A stretch of DNA of 64,000 nucleotides from Mycolicibacter heraklionensis (GTDB lineage: Bacteria > Actinomycetota > Actinomycetes > Mycobacteriales > Mycobacteriaceae), in contig LZME01000023.1 of the NCBI GenBank assembly GCA_001673575.1, positions 20,336 to 84,335 on the forward strand, written 5' to 3'. Numbering within the stretch: position 1 is the stretch's first letter; the number at the start of each line of letters is the position of its first letter. The position numbers were made by a program, and so were the translations under genes. The notes beneath the pieces were generated by a model, which saw nothing but the letters and a program-made list of their open reading frames with translations, was not told the DNA's origin and did no database searches. Below, in pieces: positions 54,151 through 64,000 of this stretch.

Positions 54151-55053
54151 TCAGCTCACCCCGGACCCTGGGGCCGGACCGGGTTCGGGCCCGTCGACGA
54201 TAGGCACGCGCACGGTGTTGCCCCACTCGGTCCAGGAACCGTCGTAGTTGCGGACGTCCTGGAGGCCGAGCAGATGGGTCAGAACGAACCAGGTGTGGCT
54301 GGAGCGTTCCCCGATGCGGCAGTAGGCGATCGGCTTGTCGTCGGGCTTGAGGAAGGCGTAGAGCGCCTCGAGCTCCTCGCGCTTGCGGAACCGGCCGGCA
54401 TCGTCGGCAGCCTTGCTCCATGGCACTGAGACCGCAGTGGGGATGTGGCCGCCGCGCAGCACACCCTCCTCCGGGTACTCCGGCATGTGGGTGCGCTCGC
54501 CGGTGTATTCCTGCGGCGAGCGCACGTCGATCAGCGGCACCTGGCCGATGTTGGCCAGCACGTCGTCCTTGTAAGCCCGGATGGGGGCGTCGTTGCGCTT
54601 GACGACGGGGTATCCGGTCGTGGTCTTCGACGGCACGTCCAGCGTGGTTTCGCGGCCCGAGGACACCCACAGGTCGCGCCCGCCGTCGAGCAGCCGCACG
54701 TCTTCGTGTCCGAACAGGGTGAACACCCACAACGCGTAGGCGGCCCACCAGTTGGACTTGTCGCCGTAGATCACCACGGTGTCGTCGCGGGAGATGCCCT
54801 TGCGGTTCATCAGGTCGGCGAACTGCTCGCCGGTGATGTAGTCGCGGACCGGGGAATCGTTGAGATCGGTGACCCAGTCGATCTTGACCGCGGTGGGAAT
54901 GTGGCCGATGTCGTAGAGCAAGACATCCTCGTCGGACTCCACCACGACGAGGCCGGGTGTGCCCAGATTTCCCGCGAGCCAGTCGGCTGTCACCAACCGT
55001 TCCGGGTGAGCGTAGGACTGCAGGGCGGGGCTGGGGTCGGCAGGCACTGGCAC
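54151..55053 (-). CDS. sseA: Thiosulfate/3-mercaptopyruvate sulfurtransferase SseA
   Basis: A 300-residue tandem-rhodanese protein. N-terminal domain: [40 protein letters not shown]-terminal domain with the active loop [11 protein letters not shown]. It matches M. tuberculosis SseA (Rv3283), which transfers sulfane sulfur. The GTG at 55053 (VPVPADPSP, corresponding to MPLPADPSP) is chosen; 43 extra codons upstream are non-homologous and run into the divergent promoter. Confidence 0.93.
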   Translation of the reverse strand: MPVPADPSPALQSYAHPERLVTADWLAGNLGTPGLVVVESDEDVLLYDIGHIPTAVKIDWVTDLNDSPVRDYITGEQFADLMNRKGISRDDTVVIYGDKSNWWAAYALWVFTLFGHEDVRLLDGGRDLWVSSGRETTLDVPSKTTTGYPVVKRNDAPIRAYKDDVLANIGQVPLIDVRSPQEYTGERTHMPEYPEEGVLRGGHIPTAVSVPWSKAADDAGRFRKREELEALYAFLKPDDKPIAYCRIGERSSHTWFVLTHLLGLQDVRNYDGSWTEWGNTVRVPIVDGPEPGPAPGSGVS

Positions 55054-55168
55054 GAAGCCGAGCCTACCGCGTGGAGCCCCAGATCCGGGTCCTGCGGATC
55101 CGCTGACCTGTGCGCGTGCTCCGTGCCGCGGGCCCGGATGGCGAGGGTGAAAAGCCGGCGGTCGCGGC

Positions 55169-55193
55169 GTTTGAGCGGTCATCGCGCGGGTAT
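55169..55193 (+). promoter_or_regulatory. SigF-type promoter for the membrane protein at 55204
   Basis: GTTT (55169-55172), 15-base spacer, GGGTAT (55188-55193). The -10 overlaps the ATG at 55192, so translation must begin at a later codon, the GTG at 55204. Confidence 0.62.
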
Positions 55194-55203
55194 GCGCGTC
55201 GAG

Positions 55204-55611
55204 GTGAACCGCATCATCGGCGCGGCCCGGCTGGCCCGGCTACACGGCACGTTCAACGTGGTCGGCGGGTTGTGGCCGCTGCTGCATATGCGCAGCTTCG
55301 AAGCAGCGCTCGGACCCAAAGTTGACCGCTGGCTGGTGTACACGGTGGCCGGGCTGATGGTTGCCGTCGGCGCATCACAGCTGAGCTGCGCCTCAGATCC
55401 GGCAAGCACCCGCCAGGCCCGTTGTCTCGGACTGGGCACGGCGCTGACCCTGGGCGGGGTGGATCTGGTGTACGCACCACGCGGGCGAATCAGCCGCAAT
55501 TATCTCGTCGACGCGGTAGCCGAAGCCGGATGGCTGCTTGCCTGGGCAAGCACATTCGTCAGGACGCGTCCGGCCGCTACCCCGGCAGAGACGGCCGTCC
55601 CGGGCTGCTAG
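55204..55611 (+). CDS. Small membrane protein of unknown function
   Basis: A 135-residue protein with about three to four hydrophobic segments ([65 protein letters not shown]). Family not recognised. The frame also has an ATG at 55192, but a SigF-type -10 covers it, so the GTG four codons later is preferred. Its end overlaps the next convergent gene by four bases. Confidence 0.6.
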   Translation: MNRIIGAARLARLHGTFNVVGGLWPLLHMRSFEAALGPKVDRWLVYTVAGLMVAVGASQLSCASDPASTRQARCLGLGTALTLGGVDLVYAPRGRISRNYLVDAVAEAGWLLAWASTFVRTRPAATPAETAVPGC

Positions 55612-55865
55612 GCGCCGAGGTTGCGAACGGCGGTGTTCAACGCCTCGGCTTGCTCTTCGAGCTCGCGTGCCGACACCGATTCGCGTCCGCCAATGCGCTG
55701 AACGATCTCGTCGCGTGATGCGACCCGTAATGCGCCCCGGTATGCCGCCGATGCCAGCTCGGCGGCGGGAACGATCTCGATGCGCCCCTCGATCAAGACC
55801 AGCTCGGTGTCGGTCTCGCCGGCGGTGAGCAGTCGCCGTACGTCGTCTGCGGAGATGTCCATCAT
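55608..55865 (-). CDS. Hypothetical protein
   Basis: An 85-residue protein (MMDISADDVRRLLTAGETDTELVLIEGRIEI, then a charged helical half ending [20 protein letters not shown]). No family recognised. It begins 29 bases after the maf gene ends and could be cotranscribed; this gene has no counterpart that I know at this position in M. tuberculosis. Confidence 0.5.
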   Translation of the reverse strand: MMDISADDVRRLLTAGETDTELVLIEGRIEIVPAAELASAAYRGALRVASRDEIVQRIGGRESVSARELEEQAEALNTAVRNLGA

Positions 55866-55894
55866 CGACACTGACTTCCCCGTCCGCGCGTTGC

Positions 55895-56533
55895 CTACAC
55901 CGGGTTGGCCGCCCACAGCGCAGCGACCGAGAGCCCGGCTGGGCGCAGCAGCCGACGCAGCATGGGCAGGCTGATACCGATGACACTGGAGGGATCGCCG
56001 TCGACGCCGTCGACGAACCAGCCCCCCAAGCCGTCCAGGGTGAATCCGCCGGCGACCCGCAGTGGCTCGCCGCTGGCCAGATAAGCCTCCAGGTCATCGT
56101 CATTCGGTCGACCGAACCGCACTGTGGTGACGGCAGTTTCGGTGATCTGATGGGTGATCTCGTTGTCGCGCAACCGGATCAGGCTGTGGCCGGTGTGGAG
56201 CTGTCCGGAGTTTCCGGCCATCTCGCGCCAGCGGATGCGGGCCTCATCGATCGTCGGGGGCTTGCCGCACAACTTGCCGTCGATGTAGAGCATCGAATCA
56301 CAGCCGATCACAACGCAATCGGTGCTTACCGGAGGCTCCAGCGTGGAGGCCACATGCTCCGCTTTAGCGGCGGCCAGGGCGCCGGTCACGGCATCCGGGG
56401 ACGCTGTAGCGGGCAGACCGGCCATCACGGCGTCCTCGTCGACACCGGAGACCACCACCAACGGGTCGATCCCGGCGCCGCGCAGGACGGCCAGCCGGCC
56501 TGAGGAGGCCGAGCCGAGGACCAGCCTCGTCAC
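55895..56533 (-). CDS. maf: Maf-family nucleotide pyrophosphatase
   Basis: A 212-residue Maf-like protein, equivalent to M. tuberculosis Rv3282. [19 protein letters not shown] is the N-terminal substrate loop, and [11 protein letters not shown] the metal-binding motif. Maf proteins hydrolyse non-canonical or modified nucleoside triphosphates and so protect nucleotide pools. The GTG at 56533 starts the homologous part; it follows accE5 by seven bases. Confidence 0.9.
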   Translation of the reverse strand: MTRLVLGSASSGRLAVLRGAGIDPLVVVSGVDEDAVMAGLPATASPDAVTGALAAAKAEHVASTLEPPVSTDCVVIGCDSMLYIDGKLCGKPPTIDEARIRWREMAGNSGQLHTGHSLIRLRDNEITHQITETAVTTVRFGRPNDDDLEAYLASGEPLRVAGGFTLDGLGGWFVDGVDGDPSSVIGISLPMLRRLLRPAGLSVAALWAANPV

Positions 56534-56540
56534 CGGCTGG

Positions 56541-58519
<1,979 letters not shown>

Positions 58520-58837
58520 TTAAGGAACGTCGCCGCCGTCTGGGCCGTCGGTGTCGATCGCCGCCCGTGAGGGCGTGCCCTTCACACAGGGGGTGGGGTC
58601 ATCCGGGTTGCACATTCCGGGGGCGGCCCAGCGGGCCAACACCGCGTCCCACGTGGCGCGGGCTTGCGGATCCAGGAATCCTTTGATGGGGGTCATACCG
58701 TCACGGTCCTGGTTACCCAGCACCACACCACGGTGTTTGGCGCGCTGGTCGTCGCTGTAGTCGCCGTCGGGGTGCAGGTAGTCGTTGCGTCGAAGACTTC
58801 GACGACCTCGTCGCGAATGTTCGAACGCATGTGCCAA
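58520..58837 (-). pseudogene. 13E12-repeat (DUF222) fragment
   Basis: A 105-codon frame containing a fragment of a 13E12/DUF222 protein ([48 protein letters not shown]). Intact members are several hundred residues with an HNH nuclease end, which is missing. It is a likely remnant of a mobile or repeat-derived gene beside accD5, where M. tuberculosis has birA directly. Confidence 0.65.
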
Positions 58838-58937
58838 ATAGTAGCTCCGGGGACCGACAGGTTGCGGAAATTATCCACAGCCAAAACTGCTGTGACGCAA
58901 GTGAATGCAGTGACGCAGCCTCATTCAGGCGCCGTGA

Positions 58938-59897
58938 TCAGGCGGCTGCGATGCCGGGCTCAGGCGGCGCGGTGACTTCCTTGACGAAGTCGCCGAGGTA
59001 GCGGATCGCCCGCCGTCCCTCGGGTAGCACGTCGGCCGCCAACGGGAAGTCGTGAACCTGGCCCTCCCACAAATGCAGATCGCAACGCACACCGGCCGTG
59101 TCCAGCCGCTGCGCCATGGCTTCGGCGTCGGGCAACAGCAGCTCGTCGGTGCTCGCGTGGATGGCGACCGGCGGCAGCAACGACAGGTCGGCATCCATCG
59201 GCGACGCAGCGCGGGCGCGAAGCAAGTACCGGGTGAAAGCCATCAGCGCCTCGCACGGGAACATCGCACAATGCCGGGCATTGCGGTGCTGAAGCTTTGC
59301 GGTGGGGTCTGCATCGGTGAATGGTGAAACCGTCGCTATACCAGCAGGTTTCACCAGATCGGACTGCGCGGCCGCCAGGGCGGTCATGAAGGCCAGGTAG
59401 CCGCCCGCGGAATCACCGGCGATCACGATCTGCTCCGGGTCGTAGCCGCGGCGAAGCAGCCAGCGCAGCCCGCTCAGGCCGTCGTCGACGGCGTCAGCGA
59501 TCCGGTGTGCGGGCAACATCCGGTAGTCGATGTTGAGAACGCTGGCATCGGCCGCTCGGGACAATCGAGTTACCAGTGAACGATGGGTATTGAGCCCGCA
59601 GGTCAAAAACGCCCCGCCGTGCAGATAGAGGATGGCCCGCTGTTTCGAGACACCGGTTGCCTGAACCCGCTCGGCGACACAGTAACCCAGGCGAAAGCGC
59701 TCGACGCGCGCTGCCTGCCGGTGCGGTACCAAGCCGGCCAGTCGATCGACCGATGCGAGCGGCCACGCCAAGTCCGGGCGAACTGCCCACGCGCGCACCA
59801 GGTTCTTCACGACGAATCGGCTGGCCAACGACACAGCGACCGATTGTGCGCTGTGGCGACGGTGAATTCGCCTCGTCAGCAATCCCCTGGCGACCAT
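58938..59897 (-). CDS. HSL-type alpha/beta hydrolase
   Basis: A 319-residue esterase/lipase of the hormone-sensitive lipase family. The oxyanion hole is in LYLHGGAFLTCG, the nucleophile in IAGDSAGGYLAF, and Asp/His are in ASTDELLLP and GQVHDFPL. AGGAGG eight bases before the ATG at 59897 sets the start. It resembles the Lip proteins of M. tuberculosis. A near-consensus SigF site lies 26 bases upstream. It is an insertion compared with the accD5-birA order. Confidence 0.85.
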   Translation of the reverse strand: MVARGLLTRRIHRRHSAQSVAVSLASRFVVKNLVRAWAVRPDLAWPLASVDRLAGLVPHRQAARVERFRLGYCVAERVQATGVSKQRAILYLHGGAFLTCGLNTHRSLVTRLSRAADASVLNIDYRMLPAHRIADAVDDGLSGLRWLLRRGYDPEQIVIAGDSAGGYLAFMTALAAAQSDLVKPAGIATVSPFTDADPTAKLQHRNARHCAMFPCEALMAFTRYLLRARAASPMDADLSLLPPVAIHASTDELLLPDAEAMAQRLDTAGVRCDLHLWEGQVHDFPLAADVLPEGRRAIRYLGDFVKEVTAPPEPGIAAA

Positions 59898-59922
59898 GTC
59901 GATCACCTCCTCACCAGTTCGA

Positions 59923-59947
59923 TTACCCGCGCGTCGGGCGTTTCAAC
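59923..59947 (-). promoter_or_regulatory. Near-consensus SigF-type promoter for the hydrolase gene
   Basis: Minus strand: GTTG, 15-base spacer, GGGTAA, one base off the -35 core. Confidence 0.35.
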
Positions 59948-59983
59948 CGGTGTGGCCGCAGCGCTGGTGAGTAAGCTGACGAA

Positions 59984-60805
59984 ATGAGTCTTGTGCCACG
60001 GCCGCCGCTGGATGTGACCGCTCTACGGAGCGGCCTGACCGGGCCGAACGGGCCTTGGCGCGCCGTCGATGTCGTCGAGGACACCGGTTCCACCAACGCC
60101 GACCTGCTGGCCCGCGCCGCCGCGGGAGAAGACATCGCCGACGCGGTGTTGCTGGCCGAGCACCAGACCGCCGGCCGCGGACGTCACGGTCGACACTGGA
60201 GCGCCCCGGCGCGCAGCCAGCTCTCACTGTCGGTGGGGGTCGCCGCGGGCACCGTGCCGACCTCGGGCTGGGGTTGGCTGACTCTGGCCACCGGTGTCGC
60301 GGTCGCCGATGCGGTCGCCGAAGTTTCGGGCCTGCAGGTCGGGTTGAAGTGGCCCAACGACGTCATCGCGGGCCCAGACAAGCAAGGCAAGCTGGCGGGC
60401 ATTCTGGCCGAGGTGGCCGCGCCGAAGCAGGTGATCGTGGTAGGGCTCGGGCTCAACGTGACCATGACCGCCGAGGAGGCCCCGGATCCGGCGGCCGTCT
60501 CACTGGCCATGCTCGGAGCTACGGTGGTTGACCGAAACCTCTGGGCCGACAAGGTTCTTCGTCACCTCGCAACTAGGGTCGCGGCCTGGCGGGCGGCGGG
60601 GGGAGCCGACGACGCACTGGTCTCGGCCTACCGGCGGCACAGCTGCACGTTGGGGGCCCAGGTGCGCGCCGACATACCCGGCGGCCAACGGGTGGAGGGA
60701 GTCGCCGAGGCCATCGACGACACCGGCCGCCTGGTGATCAACACCGGGGATGGCACCGTCACGGTGTCGGCCGGTGACGTCACCCGACTCCGGCCGACCG
60801 GTTAG
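59984..60805 (+). CDS. birA: Biotin protein ligase BirA
   Basis: A 273-residue biotin-[acetyl-CoA-carboxylase] ligase (Rv3279c equivalent). Substrate loop EDTGSTNADLL, the biotinyl-AMP motif AGRGRHGRHW, KWPNDV and the C-terminal SH3-like domain are visible. There is no N-terminal winged helix, so it is a monofunctional ligase. It biotinylates AccA3 and other carboxylases, whose genes lie in the same region. Confidence 0.93.
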   Translation: MSLVPRPPLDVTALRSGLTGPNGPWRAVDVVEDTGSTNADLLARAAAGEDIADAVLLAEHQTAGRGRHGRHWSAPARSQLSLSVGVAAGTVPTSGWGWLTLATGVAVADAVAEVSGLQVGLKWPNDVIAGPDKQGKLAGILAEVAAPKQVIVVGLGLNVTMTAEEAPDPAAVSLAMLGATVVDRNLWADKVLRHLATRVAAWRAAGGADDALVSAYRRHSCTLGAQVRADIPGGQRVEGVAEAIDDTGRLVINTGDGTVTVSAGDVTRLRPTG

Positions 60806-60814
60806 GGCTCGGCA

Positions 60815-61324
60815 GTGGGTTACCCCGAGAACGTGCTCGCCGAAGACGAGCAGGTGGTGTTGCACCGGCACCCCCACGTCAAACGCCTGATTCTGCCGGT
60901 GCTGGCGCTGTTGCTGGTCACCGCCTGTGCCGCGTTCGCCGCTGGGTTCGTCAACACGCGGGCCTGGGATCCGACTGCCAAGAACGTCGTCTTCGGGGTG
61001 ATCTGGGCGATCTGGCTGGTGGTATTCGGCTGGCTGACACTCTGGCCGTTCCTGAGCTGGCTGACCACGCATTTTGTGGTCACCGACCGACGCGTGATGT
61101 TTCGGCACGGGCTGTTGACCCGCAGCGGCATCGACATCGGCTTGGCGCGGATCAACAGCGTGGAGTTCGTACATGGGTTCATCGACCGGATCTTGCGAAC
61201 CGGGACGCTGATCATCGAGTCGGCGTCACAGGAACCGTTGGAGTTCTACGACATTCCGCGCGTGGAGCAGGTCCACACGCTCCTCTATCACGAGGTTTTC
61301 GACAGACCGTCCGCCGGCGGTTGA
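60815..61324 (+). CDS. Bacterial PH-domain membrane protein
   Basis: A 169-residue protein with two membrane helices (LILPVLALLLVTACAAFAAG, VVFGVIWAIWLVVFGWLTLWPF) and a C-terminal bacterial PH (bPH2-type) domain (TTHFVVTDRRVMFRHGLLTRSGIDIGLARINSVE, beta-rich). It is the equivalent of Rv3278c; the function is unknown. It starts at a GTG nine bases after birA, suggesting an operon. Confidence 0.88.
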   Translation: MGYPENVLAEDEQVVLHRHPHVKRLILPVLALLLVTACAAFAAGFVNTRAWDPTAKNVVFGVIWAIWLVVFGWLTLWPFLSWLTTHFVVTDRRVMFRHGLLTRSGIDIGLARINSVEFVHGFIDRILRTGTLIIESASQEPLEFYDIPRVEQVHTLLYHEVFDRPSAGG

Positions 61325-61983
61325 TGACGGTTCGGACGCCGGAACAGCGTCACCACGCCGGTGTCCGGGCCGCCCTCCAGGGCGTCTTCGATCGCCTCGG
61401 CGAGCGCGCCGGTCTCGATCGTCGCATCGAGCGCGGCGTCGGTGCTCCGGGCGAATTCGTCGGGGAAGACCCAGCGGCGAAACGCCCAGAACCGGAACGC
61501 CATCTGCAGCAGATTGCCGATGATGTAGGCCGAGACGAAGTCCGAGAGGTTCTCGATGGTCAACGACACCATGGGCGCCCGCAGCCCAAGCACGTAGCTG
61601 GAGAACCACAACGGCGCCATGGACAACACCACGCCGACGCCGCTGACGCCGAAGAACAGCAGCGCCTCGTGGTGACGCTCCCGGCCGCCGCGGTCCTTGA
61701 AGCTCCACTCCCGATTGAGGATGTAGGAGGCGATCACCGCGACGATCCCCGAGATGACCTTGGCCGTGACCGGCTTAGGCGACAGGATCGTGAGCTTGAG
61801 CGTGTAGAACAGCGCGGAGTCGATCAGGAATGTGGTCGCGCCGACGATGGCGAACTTGATCAGCTCATGATGGCGTTCGGCCAGCGGACGGATCACCCGC
61901 GGCAGGCGGGCAATCGTGGCGTCGGTAAAAGACACAAGTTGCCAGTGTACGGACTCGGCCCCATCCGCGCCTAACGACTGCAT
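61288..61983 (-). CDS. GtrA-family membrane protein
   Basis: A 231-residue four-helix membrane protein of the GtrA family (ELIKFAIVGATTFLIDSALFYTL, YILNREWSFKD, FGVSGVGVVLSMAPLWFSS, FRFWAFRRWVFPDEF), equivalent to M. tuberculosis Rv3277. GtrA proteins help move polyprenyl-linked sugars in cell wall assembly. The homologous part begins at VSFTDATIARLPRV, so the GTG at 61935 could be the true start. The 3' end overlaps the PH-domain gene by 37 bases. Confidence 0.85.
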   Translation of the reverse strand: MQSLGADGAESVHWQLVSFTDATIARLPRVIRPLAERHHELIKFAIVGATTFLIDSALFYTLKLTILSPKPVTAKVISGIVAVIASYILNREWSFKDRGGRERHHEALLFFGVSGVGVVLSMAPLWFSSYVLGLRAPMVSLTIENLSDFVSAYIIGNLLQMAFRFWAFRRWVFPDEFARSTDAALDATIETGALAEAIEDALEGGPDTGVVTLFRRPNRHQPPADGLSKTS

Positions 61984-62047
61984 AACGACCTCGCGCGCCC
62001 CGCGGCGGCGACCCGCGCGCTTGTGATCGGCGGTGCCCATCGCGGCG

Positions 62048-62067
62048 GCCCGTCCCCCGCAAGCGGG
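62048..62067. repeat. Dispersed hairpin repeat, copy 1
   Basis: A 20-base sequence GCCCGTCCCCCGCAAGCGGG, containing the hairpin CCCGC-AA-GCGGG and followed by a TGCCC three bases later, occurs here and again 132 bases downstream. This copy is in the gtrA-purK gap. Confidence 0.6.
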
Positions 62068-62136
62068 AGGTGCCCCCAGCGCGCGGCTGCGCCGCACTTG
62101 CGATCGCCGCGGTGCCGACGTGACACGATATTGGCC

Positions 62137-63384
62137 GTGTCGAACCCCCCAACCACTACGCCGCCCGCAGGCGGTCGCAGCCCGTCCCCCGCAAGCGGGC
62201 GATGCCCGCAGGTCACCATGGTGGGCGGCGGTCAGCTGGCGCGGATGACTCATCAGGCCGCGATCGCGTTAGGGCAGCGGCTGCGCGTGCTGGCTGCGGC
62301 GGCCGACGAGCCGGCCGCCCAGGTCACTCCGGACGTAGTGATCGGATCGCACACCGACCTCGATGACCTGCGCCGGGCGGCCGCCGGTGCCACCGTGCTC
62401 ACCTTCGATCACGAGCACGTCCCGGGTGAGCTGCTGGAACAGCTGATCGCCGAGGGCGTGAACGTCGCGCCTCCGCCGGCGGCGTTGCTGCACGCCCAGG
62501 ACAAGCTGGTGATGCGCCGCAAGCTGGCGGAGCTGGGAGCGCCGGTGCCGCGGTTCGCTGCGATCGAGACGCCCGAGGATCTCGATGACTTCGCCGCCCT
62601 GACCGGTGGCCCGATGGTGGTGAAGGCGGCCCGGGGCGGCTACGACGGGCGCGGGGTGTCCATCGTCGACGACGTGGCCCAGGCCCGGGCGGTCGTTGCC
62701 GACTACCTGGCCGCAGGGGTGCCGGTACTGGCCGAAGAGCGGGTCGCGATGCGCCGCGAACTCTCGGCGCTGGTGGCCCGGTCACCGTTCGGCCAGGGCG
62801 CGGCATGGCCGGTCGTCGAGACCGTGCAGGAAGACGGAATCTGCGTGACGGTGATCGCGCCCGCACCCGATCTGTCGGACGAATCTGCTGCTGCTGCACA
62901 ACAATTGGCGCTGCGGTTGGCCGATGAACTGGGCGTGGTCGGGGTGCTGGCGGTCGAGCTTTTCGAAACCACCGACGGGCAGGTGCTGGTCAACGAGCTG
63001 GCGATGCGACCGCACAACTCGGGGCACTGGACCATGGACGGCGCGGCCACCAGCCAGTTCGAACAGCATCTACGTGCGGTGCTGGACTATCCGCTCGGTG
63101 CCACCACACCGGTGGCGGCGGTGACCGTGATGGCCAATGTCCTGGGCGCCCCGCAAACGCCGACGATGACCATGGACGAGCGGCTGCACCACCTGTTCGC
63201 GCGCTATCCAGATGCCCGAGTCCACCTCTACGGCAAGGACGAACGACCCGGCCGCAAGATCGGCCACATCAACCTCCTGGGTGAGGACACCAAGGACTTG
63301 GCGAACCTGCGCGAGCGGGCCGAAAGCGCGGCACACTGGTTGTCGCACGGGGAATGGAGCGATGGATGGGATCCGCATGAGTGA
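62137..63384 (+). CDS. purK: N5-carboxyaminoimidazole ribonucleotide synthase PurK
   Basis: A 415-residue ATP-grasp enzyme of purine biosynthesis, converting AIR, bicarbonate and ATP to N5-[24 protein letters not shown] near residue 28, [12 protein letters not shown] and the late [15 protein letters not shown] are the family hallmarks. The first 26 residues are Pro/Ser-rich and include a copy of a dispersed hairpin repeat. It overlaps purE by eight bases. Confidence 0.94.
   Translation: MSNPPTTTPPAGGRSPSPASGRCPQVTMVGGGQLARMTHQAAIALGQRLRVLAAAADEPAAQVTPDVVIGSHTDLDDLRRAAAGATVLTFDHEHVPGELLEQLIAEGVNVAPPPAALLHAQDKLVMRRKLAELGAPVPRFAAIETPEDLDDFAALTGGPMVVKAARGGYDGRGVSIVDDVAQARAVVADYLAAGVPVLAEERVAMRRELSALVARSPFGQGAAWPVVETVQEDGICVTVIAPAPDLSDESAAAAQQLALRLADELGVVGVLAVELFETTDGQVLVNELAMRPHNSGHWTMDGAATSQFEQHLRAVLDYPLGATTPVAAVTVMANVLGAPQTPTMTMDERLHHLFARYPDARVHLYGKDERPGRKIGHINLLGEDTKDLANLRERAESAAHWLSHGEWSDGWDPHE
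62180..62199. repeat. Dispersed hairpin repeat, copy 2 (inside purK)
   Basis: Identical 20-base copy of the element at 62048, here in frame within the N-terminal extension of purK, encoding PSPASGR. Confidence 0.6.
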
Positions 63385-63892
63385 GCACAAGTCCGGTCCC
63401 CGGGTCGGCGTGATCATGGGCAGTGACAGCGACTGGTCGGTGATGGAAGAAGCGGCCCTGGCGCTGGCTGAGTTCGAGATCCCGTTCGAGGTCGGGGTGG
63501 TCTCGGCGCACCGCACCCCGCAGCGGATGTTCGACTACGCCCGCGACGCCGCCGGCCGCGGTATCGAGGTGATCATCGCTGGGGCGGGCGGTGCCGCGCA
63601 CCTGCCCGGGATGGTGGCTTCGGCCACACCACTGCCGGTGATCGGGGTGCCCGTTCCGCTGGCCCGCCTGGACGGCATGGATTCTTTGCTGTCAATCGTG
63701 CAGATGCCAGCCGGTGTGCCCGTGGCCACCGTTTCTATCGGCGGCGCACGCAATGCGGGTTTGCTCGCAGTGCGTATTCTGGGCTCATCCGACGCCGCGC
63801 TGCGGGCCCGTATGGAGGCCTTTCAGGACCAGCTGGCGCAGAGCGTGCTTGCGAAGGACGCGATGCTTCAAGGTAAAGTTACCGGCGAGTAG
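63377..63892 (+). CDS. purE: N5-CAIR mutase PurE
   Basis: A 171-residue class I PurE, which rearranges N5-CAIR to [24 protein letters not shown] and [15 protein letters not shown], with the catalytic His, are intact, followed by [17 protein letters not shown]. It overlaps purK, matching the coupled pair Rv3276c-Rv3275c. Confidence 0.95.
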   Translation: MSEHKSGPRVGVIMGSDSDWSVMEEAALALAEFEIPFEVGVVSAHRTPQRMFDYARDAAGRGIEVIIAGAGGAAHLPGMVASATPLPVIGVPVPLARLDGMDSLLSIVQMPAGVPVATVSIGGARNAGLLAVRILGSSDAALRARMEAFQDQLAQSVLAKDAMLQGKVTGE

Positions 63893-63906
63893 CTTAGGAG
63901 GCTGAG

Positions 63907-64000
63907 ATGGCTGGGTGGGCCGGGAATCCCTCGTTTGATCTGTTCAAGTTGCCCGAGGAGCATGATGAGTTGCGGGCGGCGATTCGGGCGTTGGCGGAGA
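63907..64000 (+). CDS. fadE25: Acyl-CoA dehydrogenase FadE25, N-terminal end (partial)
   Basis: AGGAGG precedes an ATG and 31 codons (MAGWAGNPSFDLFKLPEEHD, then ELRAAIRALAE) before the window ends. Start and position after purE match M. tuberculosis FadE25 (Rv3274c), an acyl-CoA dehydrogenase of fatty acid beta-oxidation. Confidence 0.88.
   Translation, partial: MAGWAGNPSFDLFKLPEEHDELRAAIRALAE

Overview
The window is high-GC actinobacterial DNA from a member of the Mycobacteriaceae. The evidence is gene content (Antigen 85-like, MPT63/DUF1942, haemophore-type, cutinase and 13E12/DUF222 proteins, UsfY-RsbW-SigF, AccA3/AccD5/AccE5) and gene order: its two ends follow Mycobacterium tuberculosis Rv3297-Rv3296 (nei-lhr), Rv3288c-Rv3286c (usfY-rsbW-sigF) and Rv3285-Rv3274c (accA3, sufE-like, sseA, maf, accE5, accD5, birA, PH-domain protein, gtrA-like, purK, purE, fadE25). 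The species cannot be fixed from the sequence alone.

Layout. 1-5645: end of a Thr/Gly-rich protein, then the DNA-repair pair nei2-lhr. 5691-8600: small membrane proteins, a haemophore-like secreted protein, a GlnR-like orphan regulator and a CsbD-like stress protein. 8602-10383: the general-stress sigma factor locus usfY, rsbW, sigF. 10390-51517: about 41 kb of accessory genes between sigF and accA3, which are adjacent in M. tuberculosis. 51832-64000: conserved housekeeping genes for acyl-CoA carboxylase, sulfur handling, biotin ligation and purine synthesis, interrupted by a few small or broken genes.

The accessory block reads as a stress and redox island. It holds a KatE-type catalase, haemerythrin, DJ-1/PfpI, Hsp20 with its MerR/HspR-like regulator, UspA, ChaB, UdgX, a thiamine-diphosphate oxidase, a CDGSH protein, a cytochrome b-molybdopterin fusion, a Rieske-FAD enzyme, a GMC/gluconate-dehydrogenase-like operon, an F420-dependent enzyme and a haem-oxygenase-like enzyme. 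It also holds signalling proteins of the partner-switching type: two STAS proteins, a STAS-HATPase fusion, a MEDS-STAS and MEDS-HATPase pair, a GAF-ANTAR and a PAS-ANTAR protein.

The main observation is regulatory. Fifteen sites in the window match GTTT-N15..17-GGGTA, the known mycobacterial SigF promoter consensus, each lying just upstream of a gene in the right orientation, and at least nine more differ by one -35 or -10 base. They lie on both sides of sigF (5.7 to 55.2 kb) and several put the start codon within about 10-20 bases of the -10 element, so some transcripts are probably nearly leaderless; three of them force a shorter start than the longest reading frame. Together these suggest that sigF sits inside its own regulon.

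No tRNA, rRNA, CRISPR array, complete insertion sequence or origin was seen. Broken genes are a truncated DUF1360 gene, an MHS-type transporter relic, a glycosyltransferase relic and a DUF222 fragment. Apart from stretches filled by pseudogenes, no gene-free interval exceeds about 300 bases; the longest (28078-28358, 26121-26394, 8914-9160, 37810-38027, 32622-32838) hold promoters, a terminator or nothing recognisable.
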